DNA of 36,359 nucleotides, from contig CAJYKB010000098.1 of the NCBI GenBank assembly GCA_913774925.1, positions 1 through 36,359 on the forward strand, written 5' to 3'. The position numbers and the translations under genes are program-made. Below, in pieces: positions 1-7,781 of this stretch. The first letter of the stretch is position 1; each line of letters starts with the position of its first letter. The stretch comes from an uncultured Sphingomonas sp. (lineage in GTDB: Bacteria > Pseudomonadota > Alphaproteobacteria > Sphingomonadales > Sphingomonadaceae). The notes below the pieces were generated by a model, which was given only the letters and a program-made list of their open reading frames with translations, made no database searches and had not been told where the DNA came from.

Positions 1-339
1 AGCGCGCGGGTCGGACGGTCGGCGATCGAGATCGCGACGCTGGCGATCGGGAAATTGTTTGCCATGCGCGCGGCGGATGCGCGCTTTCTGGCCGATGTCG
101 TGGCGCAGCGCTTGTCCGGCATTGCGCAGGAAGCGGTGGTGGAATTGCGCGTGTCGACCGAGGATGCGGCCAACGCGACGCTTGATGAAATGGTGTCGGG
201 CGCAAGGATCGTGGCGGATCCTGCGATGCGGAGCGGGACGGCGTTCATCCAGCTGCGACTGGGCGGTGTCGCGATCGATCCCGCCGCCGGATATGCGCGG
301 ATGCGCGCGCTTCTCGTCGAGGAAGCGGCGCATGCATGA
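1..339 (+). CDS. fliH: FliH, C-terminal fragment (flagellar export ATPase regulator), 5' end outside window
   Basis: The frame is open from the first base and stops at 337-339, so only about 112 C-terminal residues are visible. The visible part is an Ala/Glu-rich segment followed by an alternating segment (VVELRVSTEDAANATL) and a C-terminal beta-strand piece (GTAFIQLRLGG). This resembles the C-terminal domain of FliH/SctL proteins, which bind the N-terminus of the ATPase FliI and anchor it below the export gate. The identification rests strongly on position: the stop codon overlaps the fliI start (ATGCATGA). A TTG or ATG near 55-64 could be mistaken for a start, but the reading frame continues upstream with matching composition, so the gene is simply cut by the window edge. 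Confidence 0.72.
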   Translation, partial: SARVGRSAIEIATLAIGKLFAMRAADARFLADVVAQRLSGIAQEAVVELRVSTEDAANATLDEMVSGARIVADPAMRSGTAFIQLRLGGVAIDPAAGYARMRALLVEEAAHA

Positions 340-1639
340 TGTTCGCGCCTCCATCGACCGGTTCGCACCGTTTCCGGTGCAGGGGCGGGTGCGACGCCTG
401 CGGTCGGGCGAGATCGAGGCCGATGGCCCGGATGCGGCGGTGGGCGCGCATTGCTGGGTAGGCGAGGATCCGGTGCGGCGGGTGCGGGCGCAGGTCGTGA
501 GCATCGCCGATGGGCGCGTGCTGCTGTCGCCCTTCGCGCCGGTGGATCGGCTGTGCGTGGGCGATCGCGTCGAGGCGTGCGGGGGCGGCGGCGGCGTGAT
601 GGTCGGCGACGGCCTTGCGGGGCGGGCGATCGATGCGCTGGGGCGGCCGTTGGACGGTGGCGGTGCGATCGTGGGGCAGGATGCAGCGCCGCTGGACGCG
701 CCGTGCGTGCTCGACCGGGTCACGCCCGAGCGACCCTTCGCCACGGGTATTCGCGCGATCGACGGACTTCTGACGCTGGGGCGCGGGCAGCGGATGGGGA
801 TTTTTGCCGCCAGTGGGGTGGGGAAGACCAGTCTGGTCGAGCAATTGCTGGCGCAGGCGGACTGCGATCGCGTCGTGATCTGCCTCGTCGGCGAGCGGGG
901 GCGCGAGGTGGAGGCGTTCTGGCGCGCGATGCGGGCGTCGGCGCATGGAGGACGGACTACGCTGGTGGCGGCAACGGCGGATGACAGCGCGCCGATGCGG
1001 GCGCGATCAGTCGACGTCGCGCTGCGGCTGTCGGAATATTGGCGCGACCGGGGCGAGCATGTGCTGCTGGTGGTGGACTCGATCACCCGGCTGGCGATGG
1101 CGCTGCGCGAGATCGGGCTGCTGGCGGGCGAGCCGCCGACGGCGCGCGCCTATACGCCCAACGTCTTTCGCGAATTGCCGATCATCGTCGAGCGGTGCGG
1201 CGCGGTGCGGCAGGGCGGTGCGATCACCGCGCTGTTCACGGTGCTGAGCGAGACCGACGACGTGGACGATCCGATCGTCGAGGTCATGAAGTCGTTGCTC
1301 GACGGCCATATCGTGCTCTCGCGGCGGCTGGCACAGGCCGGGCACTTTCCGGCGATCGATGTCGCGCGCAGCATCAGTCGGTTGTTCGACCGGCTGGTGG
1401 ACCGCGACCACCGCGCGGCGGCGGCGCGCTGTCGCGCCGCGATGGCGACCTATGACGAGGCGCGCATCCTGATCGAAAGCGGGATGTACAAGGCCGGGAG
1501 CGACCGCGCGATCGATGGCGCGATCGCGGCGCGCAGCCGGATCCAGACCTTCCTGCAACAGCCGCAGGATCGACCGGCGCCCTGGGACGAGATGCGCGCG
1601 GGGCTGATCGCGATGGCGGGAGGCGGGGCCCATGGTTGA
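332..1639 (+). CDS. fliI: FliI, flagellum-specific type III export ATPase
   Basis: This 435-residue protein is close to the usual FliI length of about 440. It is the hexameric F1-beta-like ATPase that unloads chaperone-substrate complexes at the flagellar export gate. The Walker A motif GIFAASGVGKTS lies at residues 156-167 with the catalytic-site Lys at 165. The Walker B strand HVLLVVDSITR has its Asp at 249. The segment ARAYTPNVFRELP and the tail with ESGMYKAGSD are typical of the FliI/SctN family. I chose ATG 332 because it overlaps the fliH stop and gives the family N-terminus; the frame is open further upstream but that part is fliH in another frame. The end overlaps fliJ by 8 bases, indicating translational coupling. 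Confidence 0.96.
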   Translation: MHDVRASIDRFAPFPVQGRVRRLRSGEIEADGPDAAVGAHCWVGEDPVRRVRAQVVSIADGRVLLSPFAPVDRLCVGDRVEACGGGGGVMVGDGLAGRAIDALGRPLDGGGAIVGQDAAPLDAPCVLDRVTPERPFATGIRAIDGLLTLGRGQRMGIFAASGVGKTSLVEQLLAQADCDRVVICLVGERGREVEAFWRAMRASAHGGRTTLVAATADDSAPMRARSVDVALRLSEYWRDRGEHVLLVVDSITRLAMALREIGLLAGEPPTARAYTPNVFRELPIIVERCGAVRQGGAITALFTVLSETDDVDDPIVEVMKSLLDGHIVLSRRLAQAGHFPAIDVARSISRLFDRLVDRDHRAAAARCRAAMATYDEARILIESGMYKAGSDRAIDGAIAARSRIQTFLQQPQDRPAPWDEMRAGLIAMAGGGAHG

Positions 1640-2075
1640 CCATGCGATACGGGCGATGACCACGATCGTGCGGCTCCGTGCGGCGCAGCGTGATGTCGCG
1701 CGCGGGGAGGCCGCTGTCGCGGCGCAGGTGCTGGCGGAAGCGAACGATCATGCGACGCGATGCGCGACGCAGCGGGATACGGCGCTGGCCGCGTGGCGGC
1801 AGTGGCTGGAGGCGCGGCGACCCGATCCCGCCCTCATCCGATCGGCGGGCCGATGGGTAACGGACTGCGACCGCGCGGTCGCGGCGGCGGATCTCGATAC
1901 GCGGATCGCGGCGGCACGTTGCGACACGGCGACGAGCGAGGCGCGGCAGGCGCAGGCGCGGCTCGACGTCGCGACCGAAGTACGGCGCGATCTGGGCCAG
2001 CAGGCTGCGCGGCGACGCGACGCGCGCGACATGGCGGATGCGGCAGACCGCTTCCTGCAAGGACGTCGCGCGTGA
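1632..2075 (+). CDS. fliJ: FliJ-like flagellar export chaperone/stalk protein
   Basis: The product is 147 residues, rich in Ala, Arg, Asp and Glu, with no predicted membrane segment and no Gly/Pro over most of its length. This is the look of a long helical coiled coil. FliJ forms a two-helix coiled coil that inserts into the FliI hexamer like the gamma stalk of F1-ATPase and recycles export chaperones. FliJ is poorly conserved, so the call rests on coiled-coil character, size (FliJ is about 145 aa) and position directly after fliI, with the start inside the fliI end. The stop at 2073-2075 overlaps the GTG of the next gene (GTGA). Confidence 0.8.
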   Translation: MVDHAIRAMTTIVRLRAAQRDVARGEAAVAAQVLAEANDHATRCATQRDTALAAWRQWLEARRPDPALIRSAGRWVTDCDRAVAAADLDTRIAAARCDTATSEARQAQARLDVATEVRRDLGQQAARRRDARDMADAADRFLQGRRA

Positions 2076-2797
2076 AGGTCGTCTTCGACGCTCCGCGCGT
2101 GGTCGCCGGTGGCGATGTGCCGATGCCGCGCCCGATCGAGGATGCGGCGCAGGGGGCGCTCGATTTCGCGGCGCTGGTCGATGCGCGAGGGTCGCGCGTT
2201 CTCGCGCAGTCGGCGGTGGGCGGGGCGACCCGCTTCGATGAGGGGTCCTTGTTCGGTCGGGCGATCGGGGCACCGCCGTGCCCCATGCCCGGCCGCGCGG
2301 ACGCTGCGTCGACGGGGCGGGGCGGCGAGGAAGATCGTACGCGACCGGAGGTGATGCCGGACGGCGCCTCGTCGTCGGAAGCGCTCAGACGATGGGCCAT
2401 GTCGCAGCCGTCGTCTCCGGCAGTGGTCGACGCGGCCGCGCCCGTTCACTCCCGTGCCGCGTCCACCACGGCGAACGTGCCGATATCGATCGTGACGACA
2501 TCGCTGCGGTGCGGACGGAATGTCCCCGCGTCCGTCACTGTGATGGCGCGTCGGGATACCGATCGCGGCGCGCGGGCGCGGTTCGTCGACCAGCTCGGCC
2601 CGGCGCACGTCGTGATGCGCGTGGCCGAGGGCGGGGTGCAGCTGATCGCGCGCGTGGCGGGCATCGGTGAGGGCTCGAGCGAACACGTGGCGCGCGCGCT
2701 GGATGACGCGGTGACGGCGGACGGGCGGAGGCTGGCGGGGCTGCGGCTCAACGGCAGGGATAGCGGATGGCGGGGAGGGGACGAGGATCATGGCTGA
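2072..2797 (+). CDS. fliK: FliK-like putative hook-length control protein
   Basis: The product is 241 residues from GTG 2072, which overlaps the fliJ stop as GTGA. An upstream in-frame extension would lie inside fliJ and is rejected. The N-terminal two thirds is low in predicted structure and rich in Ala, Ser, Pro and Arg. The last 70 residues form a more ordered segment containing LGPAHVVMRVAEGGVQLIA and then a helix-like stretch (HVARALDDAVTADG). This layout, a disordered ruler plus a C-terminal domain that switches FlhB specificity, is that of FliK/SctP. Its place between fliJ and flgD is the usual fliK position. It is shorter than enterobacterial FliK (about 400 aa), and sequence conservation is weak, so the name is given with moderate confidence. 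Confidence 0.62.
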   Translation: MKVVFDAPRVVAGGDVPMPRPIEDAAQGALDFAALVDARGSRVLAQSAVGGATRFDEGSLFGRAIGAPPCPMPGRADAASTGRGGEEDRTRPEVMPDGASSSEALRRWAMSQPSSPAVVDAAAPVHSRAASTTANVPISIVTTSLRCGRNVPASVTVMARRDTDRGARARFVDQLGPAHVVMRVAEGGVQLIARVAGIGEGSSEHVARALDDAVTADGRRLAGLRLNGRDSGWRGGDEDHG

Positions 2798-3224
2798 TGC
2801 GATTGCCGCAGTCGGCGCGGCGGACACGAACGGCGCGCGCGCGCAGGCAACGACGAGTGCGTTCGGGCTGAGCTTCGACTCGTTGCTCAAGATCATCCTG
2901 ACGCAGCTGACCTATCAGGATCCGTTGAAGCCGATGGAGAACTTCGAGTTCGTGTCCCAGCTCGCGCAATTTTCGCAGATTCAGCAGGGGCAGGCGATGT
3001 CGGACAGCATCGCCAAGCTGGTCGCGGCGCAATCGGTGACGCAGGCGACGGGGTTGCTGGGACGGACCGTGGATGTCGCGTCCGCATCGTCGACGCTGTC
3101 AGGCACCGTCAGGGGCGTGTCGTTCCAGAACGGCGATCCCCGCATCACGATCGAGACCGCCGCGGGGCAGACCATCAGCGACCTGCCGCTGTCGTCCGTC
3201 AGCCAGATCAGGGAGAAGAAGTGA
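2790..3224 (+). CDS. flgD: FlgD, hook cap (hook assembly scaffold), short form
   Basis: FlgD caps the growing hook and is needed to polymerise FlgE. The family signature is clear: FDSLLKIILTQLTYQDPLKP followed at once by MENFEFVSQLAQFSQIQQ, in the N-terminal half. The protein is only 144 aa, while typical FlgD is about 220-230 aa with a Tudor-like and an Ig-like (FlgD_ig) domain. Here only about 75 residues follow the signature region, enough for one small beta domain (RTVDVASASSTLSGTVRG). ATG 2790 is preceded by a purine-rich GGGGAGGGGACGAGG stretch and overlaps the fliK-like stop by 8 bases. The gene stops 1 base before the flgE start. The shortening looks genuine rather than a frameshift, because the downstream gene begins immediately. 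Confidence 0.9.
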   Translation: MADAIAAVGAADTNGARAQATTSAFGLSFDSLLKIILTQLTYQDPLKPMENFEFVSQLAQFSQIQQGQAMSDSIAKLVAAQSVTQATGLLGRTVDVASASSTLSGTVRGVSFQNGDPRITIETAAGQTISDLPLSSVSQIREKK

Positions 3225-3225
3225 G

Positions 3226-4404
3226 ATGTTGGGGTCGATCTACGTCGGTCTGAGCGGGCTGCGCGCCTATTCCAGCGGACTGAAGCAGGTGAGCGAGAAT
3301 GTCGCCAACCTGAATTCGCTGGGGTTCAAGTCGTCCACCGTGTCGTTCACCAACCTGCAGGCGGAGCGGGACACGGGCGGCATCGGCTTCGACGGTGCGA
3401 AGGGCGGCAACAGCGGGGGCGTCGACCTGGCGGGTACGACGCTGAACTTCAAGCCGGGCGAGTTGCAGCAGACCGACGGCGACCTGGATCTGGCGATCGA
3501 CGGCACCGGATTCCTGACGCTGATGAAGGGGGACGAGGTACGCTACGCGCGCACCGGCCGGTTCGAGGTGGATGCCTCGGGCCATGTGACCCTGTCGGGG
3601 ACGGAGTGGCGGCTGGCGACGCTGGACGCTGCGGGGCGCCCGGCCGCGGTCAGCATCGACGCGAGCAGGACCGATGCCCCCGTCGCCACCACCACCATCA
3701 CCTTCGCCGACAATCTGTCGTCGACCGCGACCACGCACAGCGTGAGCGACCTTGCGGTCTATGACGCGGCCGGCGTGAAGCACGTATGGCAGTTGACGTT
3801 GACGCGCGAGCAGGGTGCGACCGAATGGGCGGTCAAGGTCGTCGACGACAAGGGCGCCACGATCGGCGAGCCGCAGAAGCTGGCGATGGCGGCCGGCGCA
3901 CCCGTGGCGGCGAGCGCGAAGCTGACCGTCGCGGATGCGGCGAACAACCTATCGGTCGTGCTCGACTTTTCGGGCGGCGTGACGTCCTTTTCCTCGGGCA
4001 GCGTATCGACGCTGCGCGCAGCGAAGGTCGACGGGCATGCCACCGGCACGATCGTCACGCTGGCGGTCGACAAGAGCGGCGTGCTGGCCATCGGCTATTC
4101 GAACAGCGAGAAGAAGGATGTCGGCGCGGTGGCGCTGGCGACGTTTCGTGACGAAGCGGCGCTGCGGCAGGAAAGCGGCGGGTTCTTCGCGCTCGAGCGG
4201 CCGAGCGAGGTGGCGTATCTGGCCAGCGCCGATCCGCGGGTCGGCACGGTCCTGTCGCGCCGGCTGGAGGGCTCCAACGTCGACCTGTCGCGGGAGTTCG
4301 GCGACCTGATCCTGATCCAGCGCGGTTATCAGGCCAGTTCGCAGATCGTCAGCGTGTCGAACGACATGATCCAGCAGCTGTTCGGCATCCGTGGTCAGGG
4401 ATGA
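3226..4404 (+). CDS. flgE: FlgE, flagellar hook protein
   Basis: The product is 392 residues. The N-terminus (MLGSIYVGLSGLRAYSSGL then NVANLNSLGFKSS) is the flagellar rod/hook D0 signature. The C-terminus (EGSNVDLSREFGDLILIQ, then RGYQASSQIVSVSND) is the matching C-terminal helix shared by rod, hook and HAP proteins. The middle contains the beta-rich D1/D2 parts, including DLAIDGTGFLTLMKG. FlgE polymerises into the hook, the universal joint between rod and filament. FlgF and FlgG share the end motifs but are about 250 aa and lack the inserted D2 region, so FlgE fits better. ATG 3226 lies 1 base after the flgD stop with AGGGAGAAG upstream. The stop overlaps the next gene as ATGA. Confidence 0.93.
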   Translation: MLGSIYVGLSGLRAYSSGLKQVSENVANLNSLGFKSSTVSFTNLQAERDTGGIGFDGAKGGNSGGVDLAGTTLNFKPGELQQTDGDLDLAIDGTGFLTLMKGDEVRYARTGRFEVDASGHVTLSGTEWRLATLDAAGRPAAVSIDASRTDAPVATTTITFADNLSSTATTHSVSDLAVYDAAGVKHVWQLTLTREQGATEWAVKVVDDKGATIGEPQKLAMAAGAPVAASAKLTVADAANNLSVVLDFSGGVTSFSSGSVSTLRAAKVDGHATGTIVTLAVDKSGVLAIGYSNSEKKDVGAVALATFRDEAALRQESGGFFALERPSEVAYLASADPRVGTVLSRRLEGSNVDLSREFGDLILIQRGYQASSQIVSVSNDMIQQLFGIRGQG

Positions 4405-5096
4405 GTGCGATGGTCGTCCCCTGGTTGCCCGCCGCATCGCGCGCCGATCTGGAGCGCGCGGTGGGGTGGCTGATCGAACGCTGGCTGGCGGACTGGATCG
4501 CTGCGCCGGATGCGTTCGCCGTCACCACGCCGCCGGCGGGGGAGGCGCCGGCGGGCGTTTCGGCGGGCGACGACGATCTGGTTGCGCTGGGCCTCGTGGC
4601 GTGCGCCGGCCGGGCCGATCCGGCGAATGCGATCGACCGTTGCGTGCTGCTACGCGTCGGTGCCGACATGCGCGACGATCTGGCGGTCCGGATGGGGGGC
4701 GCGGGTTCCGATGGACGGTGCGGCGCGCATCGTTTCACCGTCTCGCCGCGGAGTGGCACGTGGTCGTTGACCCTGAGCGTCGATGAGGAGGCTTTGGTCG
4801 CACTGCGCAAGCGCTGCGCCGGGGTGGGTCGGATGCGGTCGACCTCCCCGCTGCGACGCGCCCTGGTCCCCGAGACGGTGTCGCTGGGATGCCATCTGGG
4901 GGAGGCTGCGATCACGGCGGCGGAACTGGCGGCGCTGGGTGCGGGCGACGTGCTGGTCTTCGATCGCGTGCTGGCGGACGCGGTGCCGCTGACCGTGGAG
5001 GGACGCGTGTCGCGGTCCGGCCGCGCGGTGATCGCGGCGCGCCACCACGCGATCGAGGTCCGCCTCACCCAGCCAATCTCGCTGCAGGAAATGTGA
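4401..5096 (+). CDS. fliM: Short FliM-like protein with SpoA (FliMN C-terminal) domain
   Basis: The product is 231 residues; ordinary FliM is about 330. The C-terminal 70 residues form a SpoA/FliMN_C domain: VSLGCHLGEAAITAAELAAL, then GAGDVLVFDRVLADAVPLTV and a final strand AIEVRLTQP. This fold dimerises with FliN in the C-ring or sorting platform. The N-terminus (MSAMVVPWLPAASRADLERA) shows no LSQDEIDALL-type CheY-P binding motif, and the middle CheC-like domain is short and divergent. It sits directly before fliN, as fliM does. SctQ of injectisomes is an alternative family match, but the neighbouring hook genes make the flagellar assignment firm. The start overlaps flgE by 4 bases (ATGA); 5 bases separate it from fliN. 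Confidence 0.75.
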   Translation: MSAMVVPWLPAASRADLERAVGWLIERWLADWIAAPDAFAVTTPPAGEAPAGVSAGDDDLVALGLVACAGRADPANAIDRCVLLRVGADMRDDLAVRMGGAGSDGRCGAHRFTVSPRSGTWSLTLSVDEEALVALRKRCAGVGRMRSTSPLRRALVPETVSLGCHLGEAAITAAELAALGAGDVLVFDRVLADAVPLTVEGRVSRSGRAVIAARHHAIEVRLTQPISLQEM

Positions 5097-5101
5097 CGTC
5101 G

Positions 5102-5374
5102 ATGACGATGGATGATGAAGCGCCGGCCCCTCGCGGGACGGTGGGGCGCAGCGTGCTCGACAGCCTGCCCGTTACGGTCGAGGCGGTGTTGGGCGTGGCG
5201 AAGGTGACGGTCGGCGATCTGTCGTCGCTTGCTCAGGATACGGTCTTCGCTCTGGATGCCTCGCTCGGCGATCCAGTCGAACTGCGGCTGAACGGCATCG
5301 CGATCGCCCAGGGCGAACTGGTCGCGATGGGCGATCGGTTCGCGGTGCGGATCCAGGAGGTGTCGGCGGACTGA
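5102..5374 (+). CDS. fliN: FliN, flagellar C-ring/switch protein
   Basis: The product is 90 residues, the size of a compact FliN. It is almost entirely a SpoA domain: LDSLPVTVEAVLGVAKVTV, then LAQDTVFALDASLGDPVELR and NGIAIAQGELVAMGDRFAVR, ending RIQEVSAD. These match the family pattern of FliN, which forms the base of the C-ring and binds FliH to localise the export ATPase. ATG 5102 was chosen as the first in-frame ATG after the fliM stop; ATG 5108 is a possible alternative that removes two residues. The stop overlaps the fliO start as TGATG, a coupled junction. Confidence 0.93.
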   Translation: MTMDDEAPAPRGTVGRSVLDSLPVTVEAVLGVAKVTVGDLSSLAQDTVFALDASLGDPVELRLNGIAIAQGELVAMGDRFAVRIQEVSAD

Positions 5375-5748
5375 TGCGACGCGGCTGGATCTTCGTCCTC
5401 GCGCTGGCGGGCGTGGCGGTTCCTGCAACGGCGCAGCGGCTCGGCGGCGGTGCGGGCGGCGTGGATGTGTCGCCGGCGCGTGTCATGGCGGCGCTGGTCG
5501 TATGTGTCGCGGCGGCGTTTGCGCTCGCCGTGCTGCTGCGCGCGCGCAACGGCCATCACGCGCCGGTGTGGCGGCGGTTGCGCGGTGGACGGGGCGCGTC
5601 GCCCCGCATCCGTGTGATCGAGACGCGGCGCGCTGGCGTGCATGCCGACGTCTGCATCGTGGAGTGCGATGGCGACCAGTATCTGCTGCTATGCGGGCCA
5701 TCGGTGCAGACGGTGTTGCGTGCGCCGGAGCGACGCCATGTCGCGTAA
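5374..5748 (+). CDS. fliO: FliO-like flagellar export gate assembly protein
   Basis: The product is 124 residues. It begins with a signal-like hydrophobic segment (WIFVLALAGVAVPATAQ), followed by a second hydrophobic segment (VMAALVVCVAAAFALAVLLR) and a basic cytoplasmic tail that ends in a small beta-rich part (DVCIVECDGDQYLLLCGPS). FliO is a poorly conserved small membrane protein that helps the FliP pore assemble. The order fliN-fliO-fliP and the topology support the name. The phrase pattern IETRRAGVHADVCIVECDGD fits the FliO cytoplasmic domain (in other FliO: R.LGP..R..lVrvgd...LLGv). The end overlaps fliP by 11 bases. Confidence 0.8.
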   Translation: MRRGWIFVLALAGVAVPATAQRLGGGAGGVDVSPARVMAALVVCVAAAFALAVLLRARNGHHAPVWRRLRGGRGASPRIRVIETRRAGVHADVCIVECDGDQYLLLCGPSVQTVLRAPERRHVA

Positions 5749-6454
5749 GCGCGGCGCGATCTGGATGGGCGTGGTGGCAGCCGTCGGGCCGACGACGGCA
5801 TGGGCGCAGGGAATGCCGGCGATGCAGCCCGGGAGCGACGTGACGCGCACCGCGATCGCGCTGGCGGCGCTGGCGATCCTGCCGTCGCTGGTGATCGCGA
5901 TGACCAGCTTTTCGCGCATCGTCATCGTGCTGGGAATGGTGCGGCATGCGTTCGGCATGCCGGAGACGCCGCCCAATGCGGTGCTGGTGAGCCTGTCGCT
6001 GTTCCTGACGATGTTCGCGATGGGGCCGGTGACGAGCGAACTGAATACCCAGGTGGTGCGCCCCTATCTCGACGATCGCATCCCGCTCAGCGTCGCGATG
6101 GAGCGGGGGGCGGTGCCGCTGCGGCGGTTCATGCTGGCGCAGACGCATGATGCCGATATCGCGACGATCTACCGTATCGCGCACGCGCCGCTGCCGCGCC
6201 GGCCCGAAGAGGTCGAGATGCTGAAGCTGGTGCCGGCGTTCATGATCAACGAATTGCGCGTCGCCTTCACGATCGGCTTCGCGATCCTGTTGCCGTTCCT
6301 GCTGATCGACCTGGTCGTGTCGGCGATCCTGCTGTCGCTGGGCATGATGATGGTGCCGCCGACGACGATCGCGCTGCCGATCAAGCTGCTGATGTTCGTG
6401 CTGATCGATGGGTGGGGGCTCGTCATCGTCGGACTTCTGGGCAGTTTTCGGTGA
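5738..6454 (+). CDS. fliP: FliP, flagellar export gate pore protein
   Basis: The product is 238 residues, normal for FliP (about 245). It begins with a signal peptide (RGAIWMGVVAAVGPTTAWAQ), as many FliP proteins do. The conserved stretches are ALAILPSLVIAMTSFSRIVI, RIPLSVAMERGAVPLRRFML, and the FliP signature PAFMINELRVAFTIGFAI followed by LLPFLLIDLVVSAILLSLG and MMMVPP. Five FliP subunits with FliQ and FliR form the helical export gate in the inner membrane. ATG 5738 was chosen because it starts the signal peptide; the open frame extends further upstream inside fliO. The stop overlaps the downstream sigma-factor start as GTGA. Confidence 0.95.
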   Translation: MSRKRGAIWMGVVAAVGPTTAWAQGMPAMQPGSDVTRTAIALAALAILPSLVIAMTSFSRIVIVLGMVRHAFGMPETPPNAVLVSLSLFLTMFAMGPVTSELNTQVVRPYLDDRIPLSVAMERGAVPLRRFMLAQTHDADIATIYRIAHAPLPRRPEEVEMLKLVPAFMINELRVAFTIGFAILLPFLLIDLVVSAILLSLGMMMVPPTTIALPIKLLMFVLIDGWGLVIVGLLGSFR

Positions 6455-7197
6455 CACGCCGGCCGCGCCGCGCCGGCGGGCTGGACGTGCTGGTCGATCC
6501 CGACCGCGCGGAGGCGTCGCTTTGGCGCCGGTTCGTCGGCGCACGCGACGCGGCGCTGCGCGAAAAGCTGTTCAATCATTATCGGCGGTTCGCGCTCGCG
6601 CTGGCGCGGCGCAGCGCGCGGCGGAGCGATGTCGCGGAAAACGTGCTGCGCGATCTGGAGCAGAGCGCGTTCCGTGGGTTGCTGGAGGCGATCGACCGCT
6701 TCGATCCGCTGCGGGGGCCGCCGTTTCCCTCGTTCGCGGCGCCGCGCATCAACGGCCGGATCGCGGATGGGCTGGCCGAAGTGGACGAGGCGCGGTCGCG
6801 GCTGCGCTTTCATCGCCGCGTCGAGCGCGAGCGGCTCGCCTCGCTGGTGGAGGCGGATCGCGCCGGACGCAGCGCGACCGAACTGCTGGGCGATCTGGTC
6901 ACCGAACTGGCGCTGGGTCTGATGCTGGACGCGGAGGAGAAAGAGGCGGGCAGCGCGGTGGCGGGGAGGGTGGACAACGGTTTCGACACGCTGGCGTGGC
7001 GCGAAACGCGGGCGTTGCTGCTCGAACGGGTGGAAGCATTGCCCGAAATCGAGCGGATCGTGGTGCGGCAGCACTACCAGCATGACCTGCTCTTCTCACA
7101 GATCGCGACGCTGCTCGGCCTGTCGAAGGGGCGGGTGTCGCAGATTCACAAGGCCGCGCTGATGAAATTGCGTAAATCGATGAGGTTGTGGCGATGA
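6451..7197 (+). CDS. fliA: Sigma-28-type (FliA/LafS-like) flagellar sigma factor
   Basis: The product is 248 residues from GTG 6451, which overlaps the fliP stop as GTGA. An in-frame ATG at 6412 lies inside fliP and would add 13 residues. Region 2 is recognisable but divergent: LREKLFNHYRRFALALARR, then AFRGLLEAIDRFDPLRGPPF and SFAAPRINGRIADGL. In FliA the last part reads RIRGAmlDeLR, so this is a drifted version. Region 4 is clear: VEALPEIERIVVRQHYQHD followed by the helix-turn-helix SQIATLLGLSKGRVSQIHKA near residues 214-233. FliA factors transcribe late flagellar genes (flagellin, motor, chemotaxis). A sigma gene inside a basal-body/export operon recalls lafS of lateral flagellar systems. 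No FlgM gene is seen in the window. Confidence 0.86.
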   Translation: MTRRPRRAGGLDVLVDPDRAEASLWRRFVGARDAALREKLFNHYRRFALALARRSARRSDVAENVLRDLEQSAFRGLLEAIDRFDPLRGPPFPSFAAPRINGRIADGLAEVDEARSRLRFHRRVERERLASLVEADRAGRSATELLGDLVTELALGLMLDAEEKEAGSAVAGRVDNGFDTLAWRETRALLLERVEALPEIERIVVRQHYQHDLLFSQIATLLGLSKGRVSQIHKAALMKLRKSMRLWR

Positions 7198-7781
7198 AAG
7201 GGGCCGGGAGCGAGGGCATGGAGGATCGGTGTGACGACGAGGCGATGGCGCACGTCGTGGCAATGATCGCGACGGATGCCGCGGCGGGACTGGCGGAGGT
7301 CGAGCGAGCGCTGGACGACTATCCGGACGATGCACGGCTTCACTTCCTGAAGGGGTCGTTGCTGGTCGGGGCGAAGCGCTTCGTCGGCGCGCATCTCGCG
7401 ATGTCGCGCGCGGTGGAGCTGGCGCCCGATTTCGATCTCGCGCGGTTCCAGCTGGGCTTCTTCGAGCTGACCTCCGGCGAGGCGGCGGCGGCGGTGCGGA
7501 CATGGGCGCCGCTGGAGCAATCGTTGCCGGCGGAGCATTGGATGCGGCTGTTCGTCGCGGGATTGCGCGCGCTGGCGGAGGATCGGTTCGCGGCGTGTCG
7601 AGAGGCGCTGACCGCGGGGATCGCGGCCAATCGCGAAAACCAGCCGCTGAACGCGGACATGACGCTGATCGTGGCCGAGTGCGAGAAGCTGGAGGGCGTG
7701 CGGGGGCCGGACGAGGACGACGCGCGAGGCGATTCCGTTTCGGCGACGTCGCTGCTGCTCGGCACGGCGCGGCGGCATTAG
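7194..7781 (+). CDS. TPR-like protein of flagellar operon, function unknown
   Basis: The product is 195 residues. ATG 7194 overlaps the sigma-factor stop as ATGA and is preferred over the in-frame GTG 7188. The sequence shows helical repeat pairs with TPR spacing, for example DDARLHFLKGSLLVGAKRFV then GAHLAMSRAVELAPDFDLAR and FQLGFFELTSGEAAAAV. A last helical part (MRLFVAGLRALAEDRFAACR) precedes an acidic, Ser-rich tail. There is no signal peptide, so it is probably cytoplasmic. TPR proteins mediate protein contacts; a chaperone or regulator for flagellar parts is possible but not shown. I do not recognise a named flagellar family. Confidence 0.72.
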   Translation: MKGAGSEGMEDRCDDEAMAHVVAMIATDAAAGLAEVERALDDYPDDARLHFLKGSLLVGAKRFVGAHLAMSRAVELAPDFDLARFQLGFFELTSGEAAAAVRTWAPLEQSLPAEHWMRLFVAGLRALAEDRFAACREALTAGIAANRENQPLNADMTLIVAECEKLEGVRGPDEDDARGDSVSATSLLLGTARRH

